Shown: positions 1 through 9,063, counted from the first letter of the stretch. The stretch is 64,000 nucleotides of DNA from Thiomonas sp. FB-Cd (GCF_000733775.1 NZ_JPOE01000002.1:1984001-2048000); one strand, 5' to 3'. Program-made: numbers and translations. Notes: a model not told the origin generated them from the letters alone.

Positions 1-428
1 AGGCAATTCCGGATCTCGTTCTCCGTATTGCTGGAGCCAATGCCGGCGCGGACGTCCTCGCGCTGGGCAAAATCACCGGCGTCGAGGTTCTCGGCTTCGT
101 CGAAGATCTGGAACCCCTATATCGTTGCCACCGTGCATTTGTCGCACCGCTGCGCTACGGAGCGGGCATGAAGGGCAAGGTGGGACAAAGCATGGCTTAC
201 GGGCTGCCCGTAGTTGCGACCCCCGTCGGCGCGGAGGGCATGGGCCTGGAGACAGAGGTTCAGGTGCTGATCGCCGAGGGCGAAAGCGCTTTTGTCGCGC
301 AAGTGCTGCGGCTGCTGCGCGATGACCAGCTGTGGACGCGCCTCGCGGTCGCCGGCCGCGAACATATTGAGAAAAACTATTCGGTGGACGCTGTGCGGGA
401 ACGCTTGGGGGCCTTGCTCCGTGGCTAA
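1..428 (+). CDS. Glycosyltransferase, C-terminal part (gene starts before window)
   Basis: The reading frame is open from base 3, so the start lies upstream of the window. The visible ~141 residues look like the second Rossmann domain of a GT-B glycosyltransferase (GT1/GT4 type). They contain a G-F-V-E-D-L strand-turn, then the segment APLRYGAGMKGKVGQSMAYG followed by LPVVATP and G-A-E-G-M, which in these enzymes forms the nucleotide-sugar diphosphate site. It probably transfers a sugar onto a polysaccharide or glycan in the cytoplasm; the donor and acceptor cannot be read. The stop codon (426-428) lies inside the next gene's start region (GTG at 421), so the two are probably translationally coupled. 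Confidence is high for the family and low for the substrate. Confidence 0.85.
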   Translation, partial: AIPDLVLRIAGANAGADVLALGKITGVEVLGFVEDLEPLYRCHRAFVAPLRYGAGMKGKVGQSMAYGLPVVATPVGAEGMGLETEVQVLIAEGESAFVAQVLRLLRDDQLWTRLAVAGREHIEKNYSVDAVRERLGALLRG

Positions 429-1122
429 GATCCTTGTCGTCGGCGTGTACCTTGCTAATCGGCCCAATACCGCCGTGCATCTGATGTACGAACTCCAGTC
501 CAGCGTCGCACATACAGTGGTCCAGCGCTGGGCGGCAATCGCCCCGGGGCAGCGGGGTCGCTTCGACCTGCCATGGACCAAGATGGTACTCACCGAAAGG
601 ACGCCGAAGTTCACTATTCTCAATCAACTGGCGAACGACGCCCTCGATTTCGACTGGTTATTGCTCTGCGACGACGATGTCGAGGTCTCGGAAGGATTTC
701 TAGACTGGTTCATCGAACTGGCTGGGAAATATGACTTCGCCGTGGCGCAGCCGGCGCGCACCGCAGACAGCTTCATCGACCACCCGATCGTGCAGGTGAT
801 GCCAGGCCTGAAGGCTCGGCGGACGCGTTTCGTCGAAATTGGCCCTGTCGTCTGCCTGCGCCGCGATGCCATTCCCCTGCTGCTACCCTTCCCTGAAGAT
901 TGTGGCATGGGCTGGGGCCTTGATCTGGTCTGGCCGGTGCGCCTGGAACGCGCCGGACTGCGTCTTGGCATAGTCGATGCAGCCCCCGTGGCGCACCGCT
1001 TGCGCCCCCCCACTGCCGCCTATGACGGCGGCGAGGCGAGCCAGAACATGTGTTGGACACTGGCTCGGCACGCGCATCTCGGGTTGGACGAGGCGTTCAC
1101 CATCCTGGATGCTTACGCATGA
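421..1122 (+). CDS. GT-A fold glycosyltransferase-like protein
   Basis: This 233-residue protein probably starts at GTG 421, overlapping the upstream stop by 8 bases. The conserved-looking sequence begins directly there (AKILVVGVYLANRPNTAVH). It has a DxD-type acidic motif, LLLCDDDVEVS, at about residues 79-89, which in GT-A enzymes binds the metal and nucleotide sugar. A later segment, GMGWGLDLVW, could belong to the acceptor side. It resembles family-2-like or DUF707-type transferases, but I cannot name the sugar. Its stop (TGA 1120-1122) overlaps the next start as ATGA. The position in a chain of coupled transferases supports a role in building a surface polysaccharide. Confidence 0.7.
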   Translation: MAKILVVGVYLANRPNTAVHLMYELQSSVAHTVVQRWAAIAPGQRGRFDLPWTKMVLTERTPKFTILNQLANDALDFDWLLLCDDDVEVSEGFLDWFIELAGKYDFAVAQPARTADSFIDHPIVQVMPGLKARRTRFVEIGPVVCLRRDAIPLLLPFPEDCGMGWGLDLVWPVRLERAGLRLGIVDAAPVAHRLRPPTAAYDGGEASQNMCWTLARHAHLGLDEAFTILDAYA

Positions 1123-2087
1123 TGCCGGAGATCTCCGCCCTGCTGACGACATACAACCGCGCGCATCTACTGCCGCGCGTCCTGCAGGGCCTTGCCGAGC
1201 AGCGGTTATCGATCTCACGCTTCGAGATCGTCGCGATCGACGACGGGTCATCGGACACAACTCCGCAGGTGCTTTCCGCTTGGCAGGACCGGCTGCCGCT
1301 GCGCATCGTGCGCCAGCAGCATGCCGGACTTGCCGCGGCAAAGAATCTCGGGTTGTTCGTCGCACGTGCGCCGATCATCGTTTTTCTCGACGACGATGAC
1401 GTGGCCGAGCCTGATTTGCTGCTCGCGCATCTTGCTACCCATCTGGCGAACCCCGATCCAGCGGTGGCCGTCCTCGGCTATACGACCCTTGCCCCGGAAA
1501 TCGGCGCGCTGCCAGTCATGCATCACGTGACCCAGGTCGGATGTCAGCTTTTTTCCTACGGCTGGATGAAGCCCGGCCAGTTCCTGGATTACAAAGCCTT
1601 CTGGGGTGGGCGCAGTTCATGCAAGCGCAGCCTGCTGGTACAGCACGGAATATTTCAACCCGACTTCCAGTTCGGCTGCGAGGACATTGAGCTCGGCTGG
1701 CGGCTGGCGTCGCGGGGCCTGCGCGTCATCTACCAGCCTCGCGCGCATGCGGTGATGATCCGCGCCCTGAGCTTCAATGACTTCTGTGCGCGTTCCTACC
1801 GTCAGGGACGCTCGCAGTACAGGTTTGCTCGCCTCCACGATGTCGCCGAAGTGCACGCCTACTGCGAGATCGACTCCGCGCTCGCAGCATGGAGCCAGCA
1901 CGGCCCCGACTACGCCGCGCACTTGGCCTGGGCAGGCAAGATGGATCGTTTGGCGAATGCTTGGCAACGCGGCGAAATCGCCCTGGACCCACGGTTCCAG
2001 CAAACCCTGGGCGAGGCCTATCGCCAGGCTTTTTTCCTTTCGCGCGCGAAAGGCGTTGCCGATGCCGCCAGCGACGCGGCTTCGTGA
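1119..2087 (+). CDS. Family 2 glycosyltransferase
   Basis: The start is ATG 1119, sharing ATGA with the preceding stop; a second ATG at 1122 is equally possible. The product is about 322 residues. The N-terminus is typical of GT2: I-S-A-L-L-T-T-Y-N-R, then IVAIDDGSSD near residue 40 and FLDDDDVAEPD near residue 90, the metal/nucleotide-sugar DxD site. A later FGCEDIELGWRL, an ED motif of the catalytic base region, is also visible. It probably adds a sugar to a polysaccharide or lipid-linked intermediate on the inner face of the membrane. The stop TGA (2085-2087) overlaps a GTG start at 2084, continuing the run of translationally coupled genes. The substrate is unknown. Confidence 0.85.
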   Translation: MMPEISALLTTYNRAHLLPRVLQGLAEQRLSISRFEIVAIDDGSSDTTPQVLSAWQDRLPLRIVRQQHAGLAAAKNLGLFVARAPIIVFLDDDDVAEPDLLLAHLATHLANPDPAVAVLGYTTLAPEIGALPVMHHVTQVGCQLFSYGWMKPGQFLDYKAFWGGRSSCKRSLLVQHGIFQPDFQFGCEDIELGWRLASRGLRVIYQPRAHAVMIRALSFNDFCARSYRQGRSQYRFARLHDVAEVHAYCEIDSALAAWSQHGPDYAAHLAWAGKMDRLANAWQRGEIALDPRFQQTLGEAYRQAFFLSRAKGVADAASDAAS

Positions 2088-2230
2088 GCAAACGCCAGGC
2101 CATGAGCCCCAACGCCCCCCCCCGCGGCCTCGATACAGCTCGCTGGCTCATTGAGCACCTGCTTCAGGCCGAGCACGAGGACCGGGCGATGCGCTCGGTA
2201 CGGTACCAGCTGGCCGCGTCTTTGAATTGA
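2084..2230 (+). pseudogene. Start of a coupled gene cut off by an insertion sequence
   Basis: A reading frame opens at GTG 2084, overlapping the previous stop as GTGA. It runs 48 codons and includes GLDTARWLIEHLLQAEHEDR. It stops at TGA 2228-2230, immediately before the sequence that encodes the IS4 transposase. The overlapping start matches the pattern of the two upstream junctions, so I infer a genuine fourth gene of the operon whose remainder was lost when the element inserted or rearranged. Too little is left to identify the family. Confidence 0.45.
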
Positions 2231-3225
2231 CCGTTTGACGGACAAAGCCATCGGCATGGGGATAAAAGTGTCGCCGGCGCGCTCCACGCTGTCCGATGCG
2301 TTGACTCAGCGCGATTGGCGCATCTGTCACGCGCTGGCGCAACGCTTGATCGCGCGAGCCCGGGCGCTGTATGCGCAGGAGCCTTCGGACTTGGGGCTCG
2401 ACGCCACGGTTTACGCCCTGGACTCCACCACCATTCATCTGTGCCTGAGCCTGTTCGACTGGGCCCCGTTTCGCTCCACCAAGCCCGCCATCAAGCTGCA
2501 CACGCTCTTGGACTTGCGTGGGGCGATTCCCGCCTTCATTCACATCAGCGACGGCAAACTGCACGATGTCAACGTGCTCGACATCCTGCGCGTGGAGGCT
2601 GGAGCGTTCTACGTGATGGACCGGGGCTACGTGGATTTCGCGCGGCTGTATGCACTGCATCAGGCCGGCGCCTTCTTCATCACGCGAGCCAAGAAGGGCA
2701 TGGACGCGCGGCGGGTGTACTCGGCTGCCACCGACCGCAGCATGGGGGTGATCTGCGATCAGAGCATCCGCTTCAACGGCTTTTACGCGAGCCGGGACTA
2801 TCCCGAGCATCTGCGCCGCATTCGTTTCAAAGACCCCGAATCGGGCAGGACGCTGATCTTCCTGACGAACAACACGAGCCTGCCAGCCTTGACGATCGCC
2901 GCACTCTACAAGAGCCGCTGGCAGGTCGAACTCTTCTTCAAATGGATCAAGCAGCATCTGCGGATCAAGCGTTTTCTGGGCACCAGCGAGAACGCGGTGA
3001 AAACGCAAATCTGGTGCGCCATCGCCACCGACGTGCTGATTGCCATCATCAAAAAGGAGCTTCACCTCGATGCCTCGCTCTACACATGTCTACAGATTCT
3101 GTCGGTCTCGGTTTTCGAGAAAACCCAGCTTTCATGCGCCTTGCAGCCCGATCGTACCCAACCCGAACTCGCCTCGGTCGCTAACCAATTGAATCTGTTC
3201 GAAATTTAACCGGACACTACTGGTC
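2231..3225 (+). mobile_element. IS4-family insertion sequence, left end missing
   Basis: The segment encodes most of an IS4-type DDE transposase and ends just after its stop with TTTAACCGGACACTACTGG, a plausible right terminal sequence. No matching inverted repeat (CAGTAGTGTCCGG-like) is visible at the left, and the transposase lacks its N-terminus. The left end therefore appears deleted. The remnant joins the truncated glycan-operon gene at about 2230. Both boundaries are approximate. Confidence 0.7.
2235..3209 (+). pseudogene. IS4-family transposase, N-terminally truncated
   Basis: A 324-residue frame opens at TTG 2235. It shows the DDE transposase core: LDATVYALDSTTIHLCLSLF (first Asp), then GAFYVMDRGYVDF (second Asp), and YKSRWQVELFFKWIKQHLRI, the conserved Y-R-E signature of IS4 enzymes, near residue 240. 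Related transposases are about 370-380 residues and carry an extra N-terminal helical domain of roughly 60 residues, which is absent here; an in-frame TGA lies at 2223-2225. The catalytic core is intact, but without the N-terminal domain and left end it is probably not mobile on its own. Confidence 0.8.
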
Positions 3226-3390
3226 ATCACCGAATCTTTACGAACTCGGGCGAACTAGCATCAGATGCTGCGCGAACTCGCCTGCCTTGCGCTCAACGGC
3301 CCAGCGCTGCGACTGGCCGCCGCTTGAAAATGAATAAATCAGGGCCGACGAAGTGAAGGTCAGGTGCTAGCACCTAACCCCTTGTTCCGT
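3226..3390. other. Non-coding spacer with a 14-bp palindrome
   Basis: No credible gene lies here. The one notable feature is a perfect palindrome, AGGTGCTAGCACCT, at 3362-3375, about 15 bases beyond the 3' end of the recombinase gene on the minus strand. It could be a protein-binding or recombination site, but it has no T-tract and does not look like a terminator. Confidence 0.3.
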
Positions 3391-4656
3391 CTAGGCTGGG
3401 GTGGGCGTTTTCAGCAGGTTTCGGGCTCGGGCTGTCGAACTCCGGTGCTCGCGCCTCTCGGCGTGATAGTCCCCAGCCCCCGCGAGGCCTCGCCACGACA
3501 GAGCCCTCTTCGCATATTTGGTGGCGGAGTGGCTTCCAAGAACGACCTCCACTTGATCCAGCGGCATGACGCGCTTTGAGTTCGCCGCGAACTGATGCCG
3601 AAATGAATAAAAGGAATAAGATCGCTCACCGTTCCAGATTTCAGTGCAGACCCTATTGAGGTATTTGGTACAGGCATGTTGAAATTTCTCAAAGCCCCGA
3701 TCGGATTTGGCCTTGGCGGCAGCGACATTCGCGAGATGCTCGGAGACAAAGGCGACATCGCTGGGTGCAATCGTTTGGACGCGCATTTCCCCGAGTTCGA
3801 GATCGGGTATTTCGACATTCGCGTCACGGAGGAGGCCGTCGGCTGCTTGGACGGTTGCAACCCTCCGCCCGACGAGTTTTGAAGCCAGCTGAGTACGTTG
3901 GAATGCAGGGATTTTTTGATGCACTTTGGCCCGCTTGACATGGAGTTTGTTTTCCGCATCCAGCCAAGCTTCATTCCATTCGACTGGGCGCAATCCCGTC
4001 GCCAGCGTCGCGTTCACAAAGCAAAGGACTCTTCGGCCCGCCGCCTTGCGTTGGTCAAGTGCCTCTTGCAATAAGCTCAGATCGTGGCGGCCAATCTTTT
4101 TTTCAGCGTGGTTAATCAGCGTGAATAGATCCCACTCCTCCGGAGCGATCTGTTGAATTTGAGGGTCCGGCTCGATCAAAAGAGCACACGCCTGAATGCA
4201 ATCGTCTTTTACCGTCTAATCAGCGCACCGGTCGATCCAGACCCCCAACTCTGCGAGCAGGGCGGTGCGGTAGCGTAAATAGGTCGACCGCGTGTATTGT
4301 CCACCCTCCGCTTTATGGAGGAATAACTTCACGGCAAAGGTAGCGGTTATCGGTAGCCCCATCGCAGGGTTCACTTTGGCAACCCATTCATGACAGGAGC
4401 GCCAGACTGCGCGCCGCGTGTCCAAGTTGGCGATTTTCGTGGTCCGCTTGATCGCGGGCCCGATGCCAGCAGCCTTGTCCAAATCGAATGCCGCCATTTG
4501 AAGATGCTTTGAGGGCAAATCGAACGCATAGAAAAGGCCGGGCTCCCAGAACCCGCACGCAGACATTGGGGAGGCCGTCTCGCTTTGGGCCTTGGCCCCC
4601 GGTTCAATGGGTGTTGGCGCACTGGCCCTCTCACTTGGCGAAGAATTCGTAGGCAT
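3391..4656 (-). pseudogene. Tyrosine recombinase (integrase) split by an in-frame amber codon
   Basis: Read from ATG 4656, which has a strong AAGGAG seven bases upstream, the frame runs 146 codons, meets TAG at 4216-4218, and continues in the same frame for 275 more codons. The first part resembles a core-binding domain (SCHEWVAKVNPAMG, then YTRSTYLRYRTALLAEL). The second part has catalytic features of the family: ATGLRPVEWNEA (first Arg), YSFRHQFAANS (second Arg) and SHSATKYAKR (candidate nucleophile Tyr). No good start or ribosome site precedes the second half. It is either a pseudogene made by one point mutation or a gene read through at amber. It probably once mobilised the surrounding accessory DNA. 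No tRNA attachment site is visible. Confidence 0.7.
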
Positions 4657-5905
4657 CGGCTGACTCCTTCTTAGGAAAATCGCTTCCATTGCTAAAGGTA
4701 GGGGATATCTTGGTGTCTCTTGTTGATATGACAACGGACAAACACTGATTTTCCAAACCTCTCCGTTTGCCAGGCGCTGCCATGCAGCTGATCCAGCTGC
4801 TCCCGCAGATCATCCGGCCTGCTCGCGCCCGCATCCAGCTCAGCCTCGAGCATACGCGATGAACCGATCATGCCGGTTAAGAGGCAGCGGCGGTGATTAT
4901 GCCATCCCCCTAGTCCGGGAGTTCCATTCCTTTGGAAGTCGCGCACCGATTAACCTGGATGCCAATCCCGTAGGCGTCACGTCTGTTTCGAAAAGGATCC
5001 GCGATCGCTGGGGTCCACAATACTTGTACCGGCTTTGAAAGGAACGTGGCCAATGGGTCAGGCGTGTTTGCGCCAATCGGCGTCGCTCGCCTCTGGCTGG
5101 CGCGTGGTAAGGCATTCAACCTGTCTGAACCTTGGCCTGATACTGTTATTTGCAAGGTGGATTCGATCACTCCATCGGAGTGATCTTGCGTGCCACGATT
5201 CAACATGCGAAATCCTGTGGCGAGCCCCCAAAGACCTCTCTTGGCGGAGGCTTTGGCATTGACGAAGCAGAACTGGCTACCCCGATTTGATCCCGCACAT
5301 TCGTCGCTTATGTTCAAGTCTCGGCCTCCCGTTGGGCGGCTGAATGATTATTCGACATGTGTTCCGATTAAGACGCATGGAATGCGTGAAGAGCGCTGCC
5401 GCGAGTGACCGGTTATACAGGCGCACAAGCATCAAGAGCGATGCATCGGACTCGAAGACTCGACGGAGTTCGCTTGCCAGGAACCATCGCTCTGGTTTTG
5501 ATGATCAGTCGCACTTTATTATTCGCATCGTCGATTTGAACAATGGTTTTTTATTCCATCGTGATGGCCCATTCGCCAAGGGCCCGCACGCAGCCCTGCT
5601 TCTGATGGAGATGACGGCAATTGGCTTGTCCGTGCGCATTCGTCAATCAAGAGGCAGGCAACGCGGATAAGGCCACACCGGCGCTTGGATAGTTCAGCAT
5701 GCTTTCGGGTGATGGCAGCAGCTTGATCGCCTTGATTAATATCCAAGCGGTTGATGGTTTTTGATGGATGGAGTGACGGTGTGCTTTAATCAAGCATGTG
5801 AATGAGTAAACCTCATTCGGCAGCCGTCGCCTTCGCTTTCGGAGCGCGACATGGATGGCGCCAGAGCCCGTTGTTAGACACCTTGTCACCCACCAGGAGA
5901 CCCAG
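4657..5905. other. Gene-poor accessory stretch
   Basis: About 1.2 kb of comparatively AT-richer DNA with no gene I can support. Short frames occur on both strands, for example 4910-5317 on the minus strand, but none shows a recognisable motif. A minus-strand segment around 4750-4870 encodes a charged stretch (RPDDLREQLDQLHGSAWQTE) that might be a remnant of a small gene upstream of the recombinase. The last ~200 bases before galE are AT-rich and probably contain its promoter, but I cannot place the boxes reliably. Confidence 0.3.
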
Positions 5906-6930
5906 TTGACTGCGACCGTTCCCATCTTCGTCACCGGGGGGCCGGCTACATCGGCTCGCATACCTGCGTGGCTCTCATCCAGGCCGGCTACACGCCGGTC
6001 GTGTACGACAACCTGTGCAATAGCAGCGCCGAATCGCTGGCGCGTGTCGAGCGCATCACGGGGGTCAGACCCGTATTCATCCGAGCCGATGTTCGCGATG
6101 GCACTGCGCTGGACGCTGCATTCACGCAGCACAGCGTGAAAGCGGTCATTCACTTCGCCGGGCTCAAGGCGGTGGGTGAGTCGGTGAAGATGCCTCTGGC
6201 GTACTTCGATAACAACGTGGGCGGCACACTTGCGCTGCTGCAGGCCATGCAGCGGACAAAGGTGCACAACATCATTTTTTCATCGTCGGCCACGGTGTAT
6301 GGCGATCCGGCCTCTGTGCCCATTCGGGAAGATTTTCCCCTGAGTGCCACCAACGCCTATGGCCGCAGCAAGCTGATGATCGAGGAAATCCTTGGTGACT
6401 TGTACCGCGCCGAGCCGCAATGGCGCATCGCCCGTCTGCGTTATTTCAACCCGGTGGGGGCGCACGAAAGCGGGCTCATCGGCGAGGACCCGCGCGGCAT
6501 TCCCAACAATCTGATGCCCTACGTCACGCAAGTGGCCATTGGTCGACTGGAGAAATTGCGCATTTTTGGGGGTGACTGGCCGACGCCGGATGGCACCGGC
6601 GTGCGTGATTACATCCACGTGATGGATCTAGCCGAAGGACATGTGGCTGCCCTTCGGCATCTGCTGGACCATCCGGGCATGTTTACCGTCAACCTGGGCA
6701 CTGGGCAAGGCTATTCGGTGCTGCAAATGGTGCAGAGCTTCGGCCACAGCATCGGGCGCGCGTTGCCCTATGAAATCGTGGCGCGCCGGCCTGGCGACAT
6801 CGCCGAATGCTGGGCGGATCCAACAGCGGCGCAACAGCTGCTTGGGTGGAAAGCCAGGCGCGGACTGGATGCGATTTGCGCCGACGGCTGGCGCTGGCAG
6901 CAGGGCAATCCGCAAGGGTACGGAGCCTAA
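5906..6930 (+). CDS. galE: UDP-glucose 4-epimerase with an apparent N-terminal frameshift
   Basis: GalE interconverts UDP-glucose and UDP-galactose using bound NAD, supplying galactose for surface polysaccharides. The likely start is TTG 5906, with AGGAG at 5893-5897. Codons 1-11 read L-T-A-T-V-P-I-F-V-T-G, after which the Rossmann loop should be GGAGYIGSH. The run of Gs at 5936-5941 is one base short, so the AGYIGSHTC part lies in another frame from 5941 on. The rest is intact: a TDNLCNSS-like YDNLCNSS loop, S-S-S-A-T-V-Y-G, the catalytic Y-x-x-x-K (YGRSK) and RYFNPVGAHESG. Length (about 340) is normal once the frame is joined. It may be a sequencing error or a true null allele; an internal GTG start (5968) would lack the cofactor loop. 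Confidence 0.8.
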
Positions 6931-7064
6931 ATCGCTGGTGACCAACCGCGCACGGACCTTGAGGCTTGCTTGGGTGCGCCAACCTGCCCAATGCTGGCGT
7001 CGGCCAAGGCTCGCTGGCGTTGCGGTTAACTGCCTGAGCAAGTGCGTTCATCGGCCAATGCGGG

Positions 7065-7124
7065 TCACGGTTTGCCATGGTCGCCTTGCAGAAAAACCAT
7101 GACCAGGTCGGCTCGTTGCGTCAT
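7065..7124 (-). pseudogene. MazF/PemK-type toxin remnant
   Basis: An ATG at 7124 overlaps the stop of the antitoxin-like gene (ATGA), the usual arrangement for MazEF-type pairs. The frame reads M-T-Q-R-A-D-L-V-M-V-F-L-Q-G-D-H-G-K-P and then TGA (7065-7067), followed by P-A-L-A-D. This matches the start of MazF-like RNases (R-G-D-L-V...Q-G-D-x-G-K-P-R-P-A-L), with TGA where an Arg codon (CGA) is expected. Beyond that point similarity fades, so the toxin is dead and mostly deleted. Confidence 0.55.
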
Positions 7125-7341
7125 TCCCAACCCTCAACGTGGGTTGCCGCCTCTTCGGTGAAGCGCGAAACGTCGGCTTCTGCCGGGTCGCCCTTGAGGC
7201 TTTGGCACTGCTGGCGCACCTGCGTCACGAACTCAGGCGAGCGGGTGTCCGGCACCCAAAACTGGACAGGCCGCAGCCCCGCAGACGCATGCGCGCGCGG
7301 TGACGCGCTACCTTGTCCGTCGATTCGTGGGTTGATGGCAC
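7121..7341 (-). pseudogene. MazE-like antitoxin (DUF3018 type), frameshifted
   Basis: The C-terminal frame contains LRPVQFWVPDTRSPEFVTQV and ends VEGWE, the hallmark of the small DUF3018/MazE-family antitoxins that neutralise a partner endoribonuclease. The matching N-terminus (STDKVARHRARMRLRG, a basic DNA-binding-like region) lies in the next frame. It starts at GTG 7341 with GGAGG just upstream. One base appears missing in the G run near 7273-7277, where the two frames meet. The next gene is the MazF remnant. A perfect 10-bp palindrome, TGCACGTGCA (7358-7367), lies just upstream and could be the old autoregulatory operator. Confidence 0.6.
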
Positions 7342-7746
7342 GATGCCCTCCATTGGTTGCACGTGCAGTTACATGATGCTTCACATGCCACCATGATGCA
7401 ACTCAAGCTGAGCCGCAGCTTCGTGCAGGCAAACAACCAACATGGTGCAACGTCGGCATGGTGGGCGTGCCTGCCCTCGCGCCGAGGTCGACAGGCGCGT
7501 TCGGCCTGCGCCAACGGAGTCGAAGAAACAAGCGCGGTCAGCGGAACAGCCCTGGCAATATGCAAAACGGCTGAGACTTCCTTCCCGCCCTTGTTCCCAC
7601 CCACAAATCGGAAACACCCAGAGTCAGCACGCCGCAATCGACGCGGGTCGCTGGCGGCAGGAAGGGGAGCGCATCCCACCCCCAAATCCGCGGGCGGCTT
7701 GGGGCTGGCCGCGGCCAAAAACCGCAGCCTGCCGCCTCCGCCGAAG
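7342..7746. other. Spacer between glyA and the toxin-antitoxin remnant
   Basis: About 400 bases with no supportable gene. It contains the palindrome TGCACGTGCA at 7358-7367 and two CATGATG repeats close by, which may belong to the old antitoxin promoter. A GC-rich dyad (GGCTGG...CAGCC) with a T5 run lies shortly after the glyA stop on the minus strand and might be a weak terminator. Confidence 0.3.
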
Positions 7747-9003
7747 TCAGGCCTGTTCGCCCGAGTACACCGGATGCGTGTCCGCCAGAACCTTGACCGC
7801 TGCTTGCACGCGTGTCAGAACGGCCGCGTCTTGCGGTGCGTCGAGCATGTCGGCGATGAGGTTGGCGGTCTGCACCACCTGCGCTTGCTTGAAGCCGCGC
7901 GTCGTCATCGCCGGCGTGCCCACGCGAATGCCGGAGGTGACCATCGGCTTTTGCGGATCGTTCGGGATTGCGTTCTTGTTCACCGTGATGTGGGCCTGCC
8001 CAAGCAATGCTTCGGCCTCCTTGCCAGTGATGCCCTTGGCCCTGAGGTCGACCAGCATCAGATGGCTTTCGGTGCGACCCGAGACGATCCGCAGCCCGCG
8101 CTGCTGCAACGCCTGCGCCATGGTCTGCGCATTGGTCAGGACCTGTTGCTGGTAGACCTTGAACTCCGGCTCCAGGGCCTCCTTGAAGGCCACGGCCTTC
8201 GCGGCGATGACGTGCATCAGCGGCCCGCCCTGAAGTCCTGGAAAGATGGCCGAATTGATGGCCTTCTCGTGCTCCGCACGGCTGAGGATGATGCCGCCGC
8301 GCGGTCCGCGCAGGGTCTTGTGGGTGGTGGAGGTGACGACGTCGGCATGCGGCACCGGGTTGGGATACACACCGGCGGCGATGAGCCCGGCGTAATGCGC
8401 CATGTCCACCATGAAGATGGCCCCGACGTCCTTGGCAACCTTGGCGAAGCGCGCAAAATCGATGCGCAGGCTGTACGCCGAGGCCCCGGCGATGATCAGC
8501 TTGGGCTTGTGCTGGTGGGCCAGCGCTTCCATGCGGTCATAGTCGATCTCTTCCTGGGCGTTCAGACCGTAAGGCACGATGTTGAACCACTTGCCACTCA
8601 TGTTCAGCGCCATGCCGTGGGTGAGGTGGCCGCCTTCGGCCAGGCTCATCCCCATGATGGTGTCGCCGGGTTTGAGAAAGGCGAGGAACACGGCCTCGTT
8701 GGCCTGCGCCCCCGAATGGGGCTGCACGTTGGCGGCCTCGGCGCCAAACAACTGCTTGACACGCTCGATGGCCAGCGTTTCGGCCACGTCCACATATTCG
8801 CAGCCGCCGTAGTAGCGCTTGCCCGGGTAGCCTTCGGCGTACTTGTTGGTGAGCTGGGTGCCTTGCGCCTGCATCACCGCCGGTGACGCGTAGTTCTCCG
8901 AAGCGATGAGCTCCAGGTGATCGTGCTGGCGACGGTTTTCGTGCTGGATGGCGTCCCAGAGTTGCGGATCGGTCTGGGCGATGGAGATGGTGCGGTCGAA
9001 CAT
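7747..9003 (-). CDS. glyA: Serine hydroxymethyltransferase
   Basis: This PLP enzyme converts serine and tetrahydrofolate to glycine and 5,10-methylene-tetrahydrofolate, the main source of one-carbon units. The 418-residue length is standard. The N-terminus has [14 protein letters not shown] and [23 protein letters not shown]-pocket features are [10 protein letters not shown] and [15 protein letters not shown], whose Lys (about residue 229) forms the Schiff base. The end ([15 protein letters not shown]) binds folate and substrate. A ribosome site (AAGGA) precedes ATG 9003. A strong hairpin sits in the leader (9036-9063). The nrdR gene that often follows glyA in relatives is not adjacent here. 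Confidence 0.97.
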   Translation of the reverse strand: MFDRTISIAQTDPQLWDAIQHENRRQHDHLELIASENYASPAVMQAQGTQLTNKYAEGYPGKRYYGGCEYVDVAETLAIERVKQLFGAEAANVQPHSGAQANEAVFLAFLKPGDTIMGMSLAEGGHLTHGMALNMSGKWFNIVPYGLNAQEEIDYDRMEALAHQHKPKLIIAGASAYSLRIDFARFAKVAKDVGAIFMVDMAHYAGLIAAGVYPNPVPHADVVTSTTHKTLRGPRGGIILSRAEHEKAINSAIFPGLQGGPLMHVIAAKAVAFKEALEPEFKVYQQQVLTNAQTMAQALQQRGLRIVSGRTESHLMLVDLRAKGITGKEAEALLGQAHITVNKNAIPNDPQKPMVTSGIRVGTPAMTTRGFKQAQVVQTANLIADMLDAPQDAAVLTRVQAAVKVLADTHPVYSGEQA

Positions 9004-9035
9004 GCGAAAGGGTCCTTGCAGGCTGCATTGGGATG

Positions 9036-9063
9036 CATACCCGCTCGCGCTCGAGCGGGTATG
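9036..9063 (-). promoter_or_regulatory. Perfect 12-bp hairpin in the glyA leader
   Basis: CATACCCGCTCG (9036-9047) pairs exactly with CGAGCGGGTATG (9052-9063) around a 4-base loop, about 33 bases upstream of the glyA start. There is no T-tract after it on the minus strand, so it is not an obvious intrinsic terminator. It could protect the mRNA end, act in leader control, or be a binding dyad. It does not match a known glycine or folate riboswitch by eye. Confidence 0.45.

Noticed and set aside
4910..5317. A minus-strand frame of 135 codons in the accessory stretch
   Set aside because: No motif, no convincing start signal, and composition unlike the neighbouring genes.
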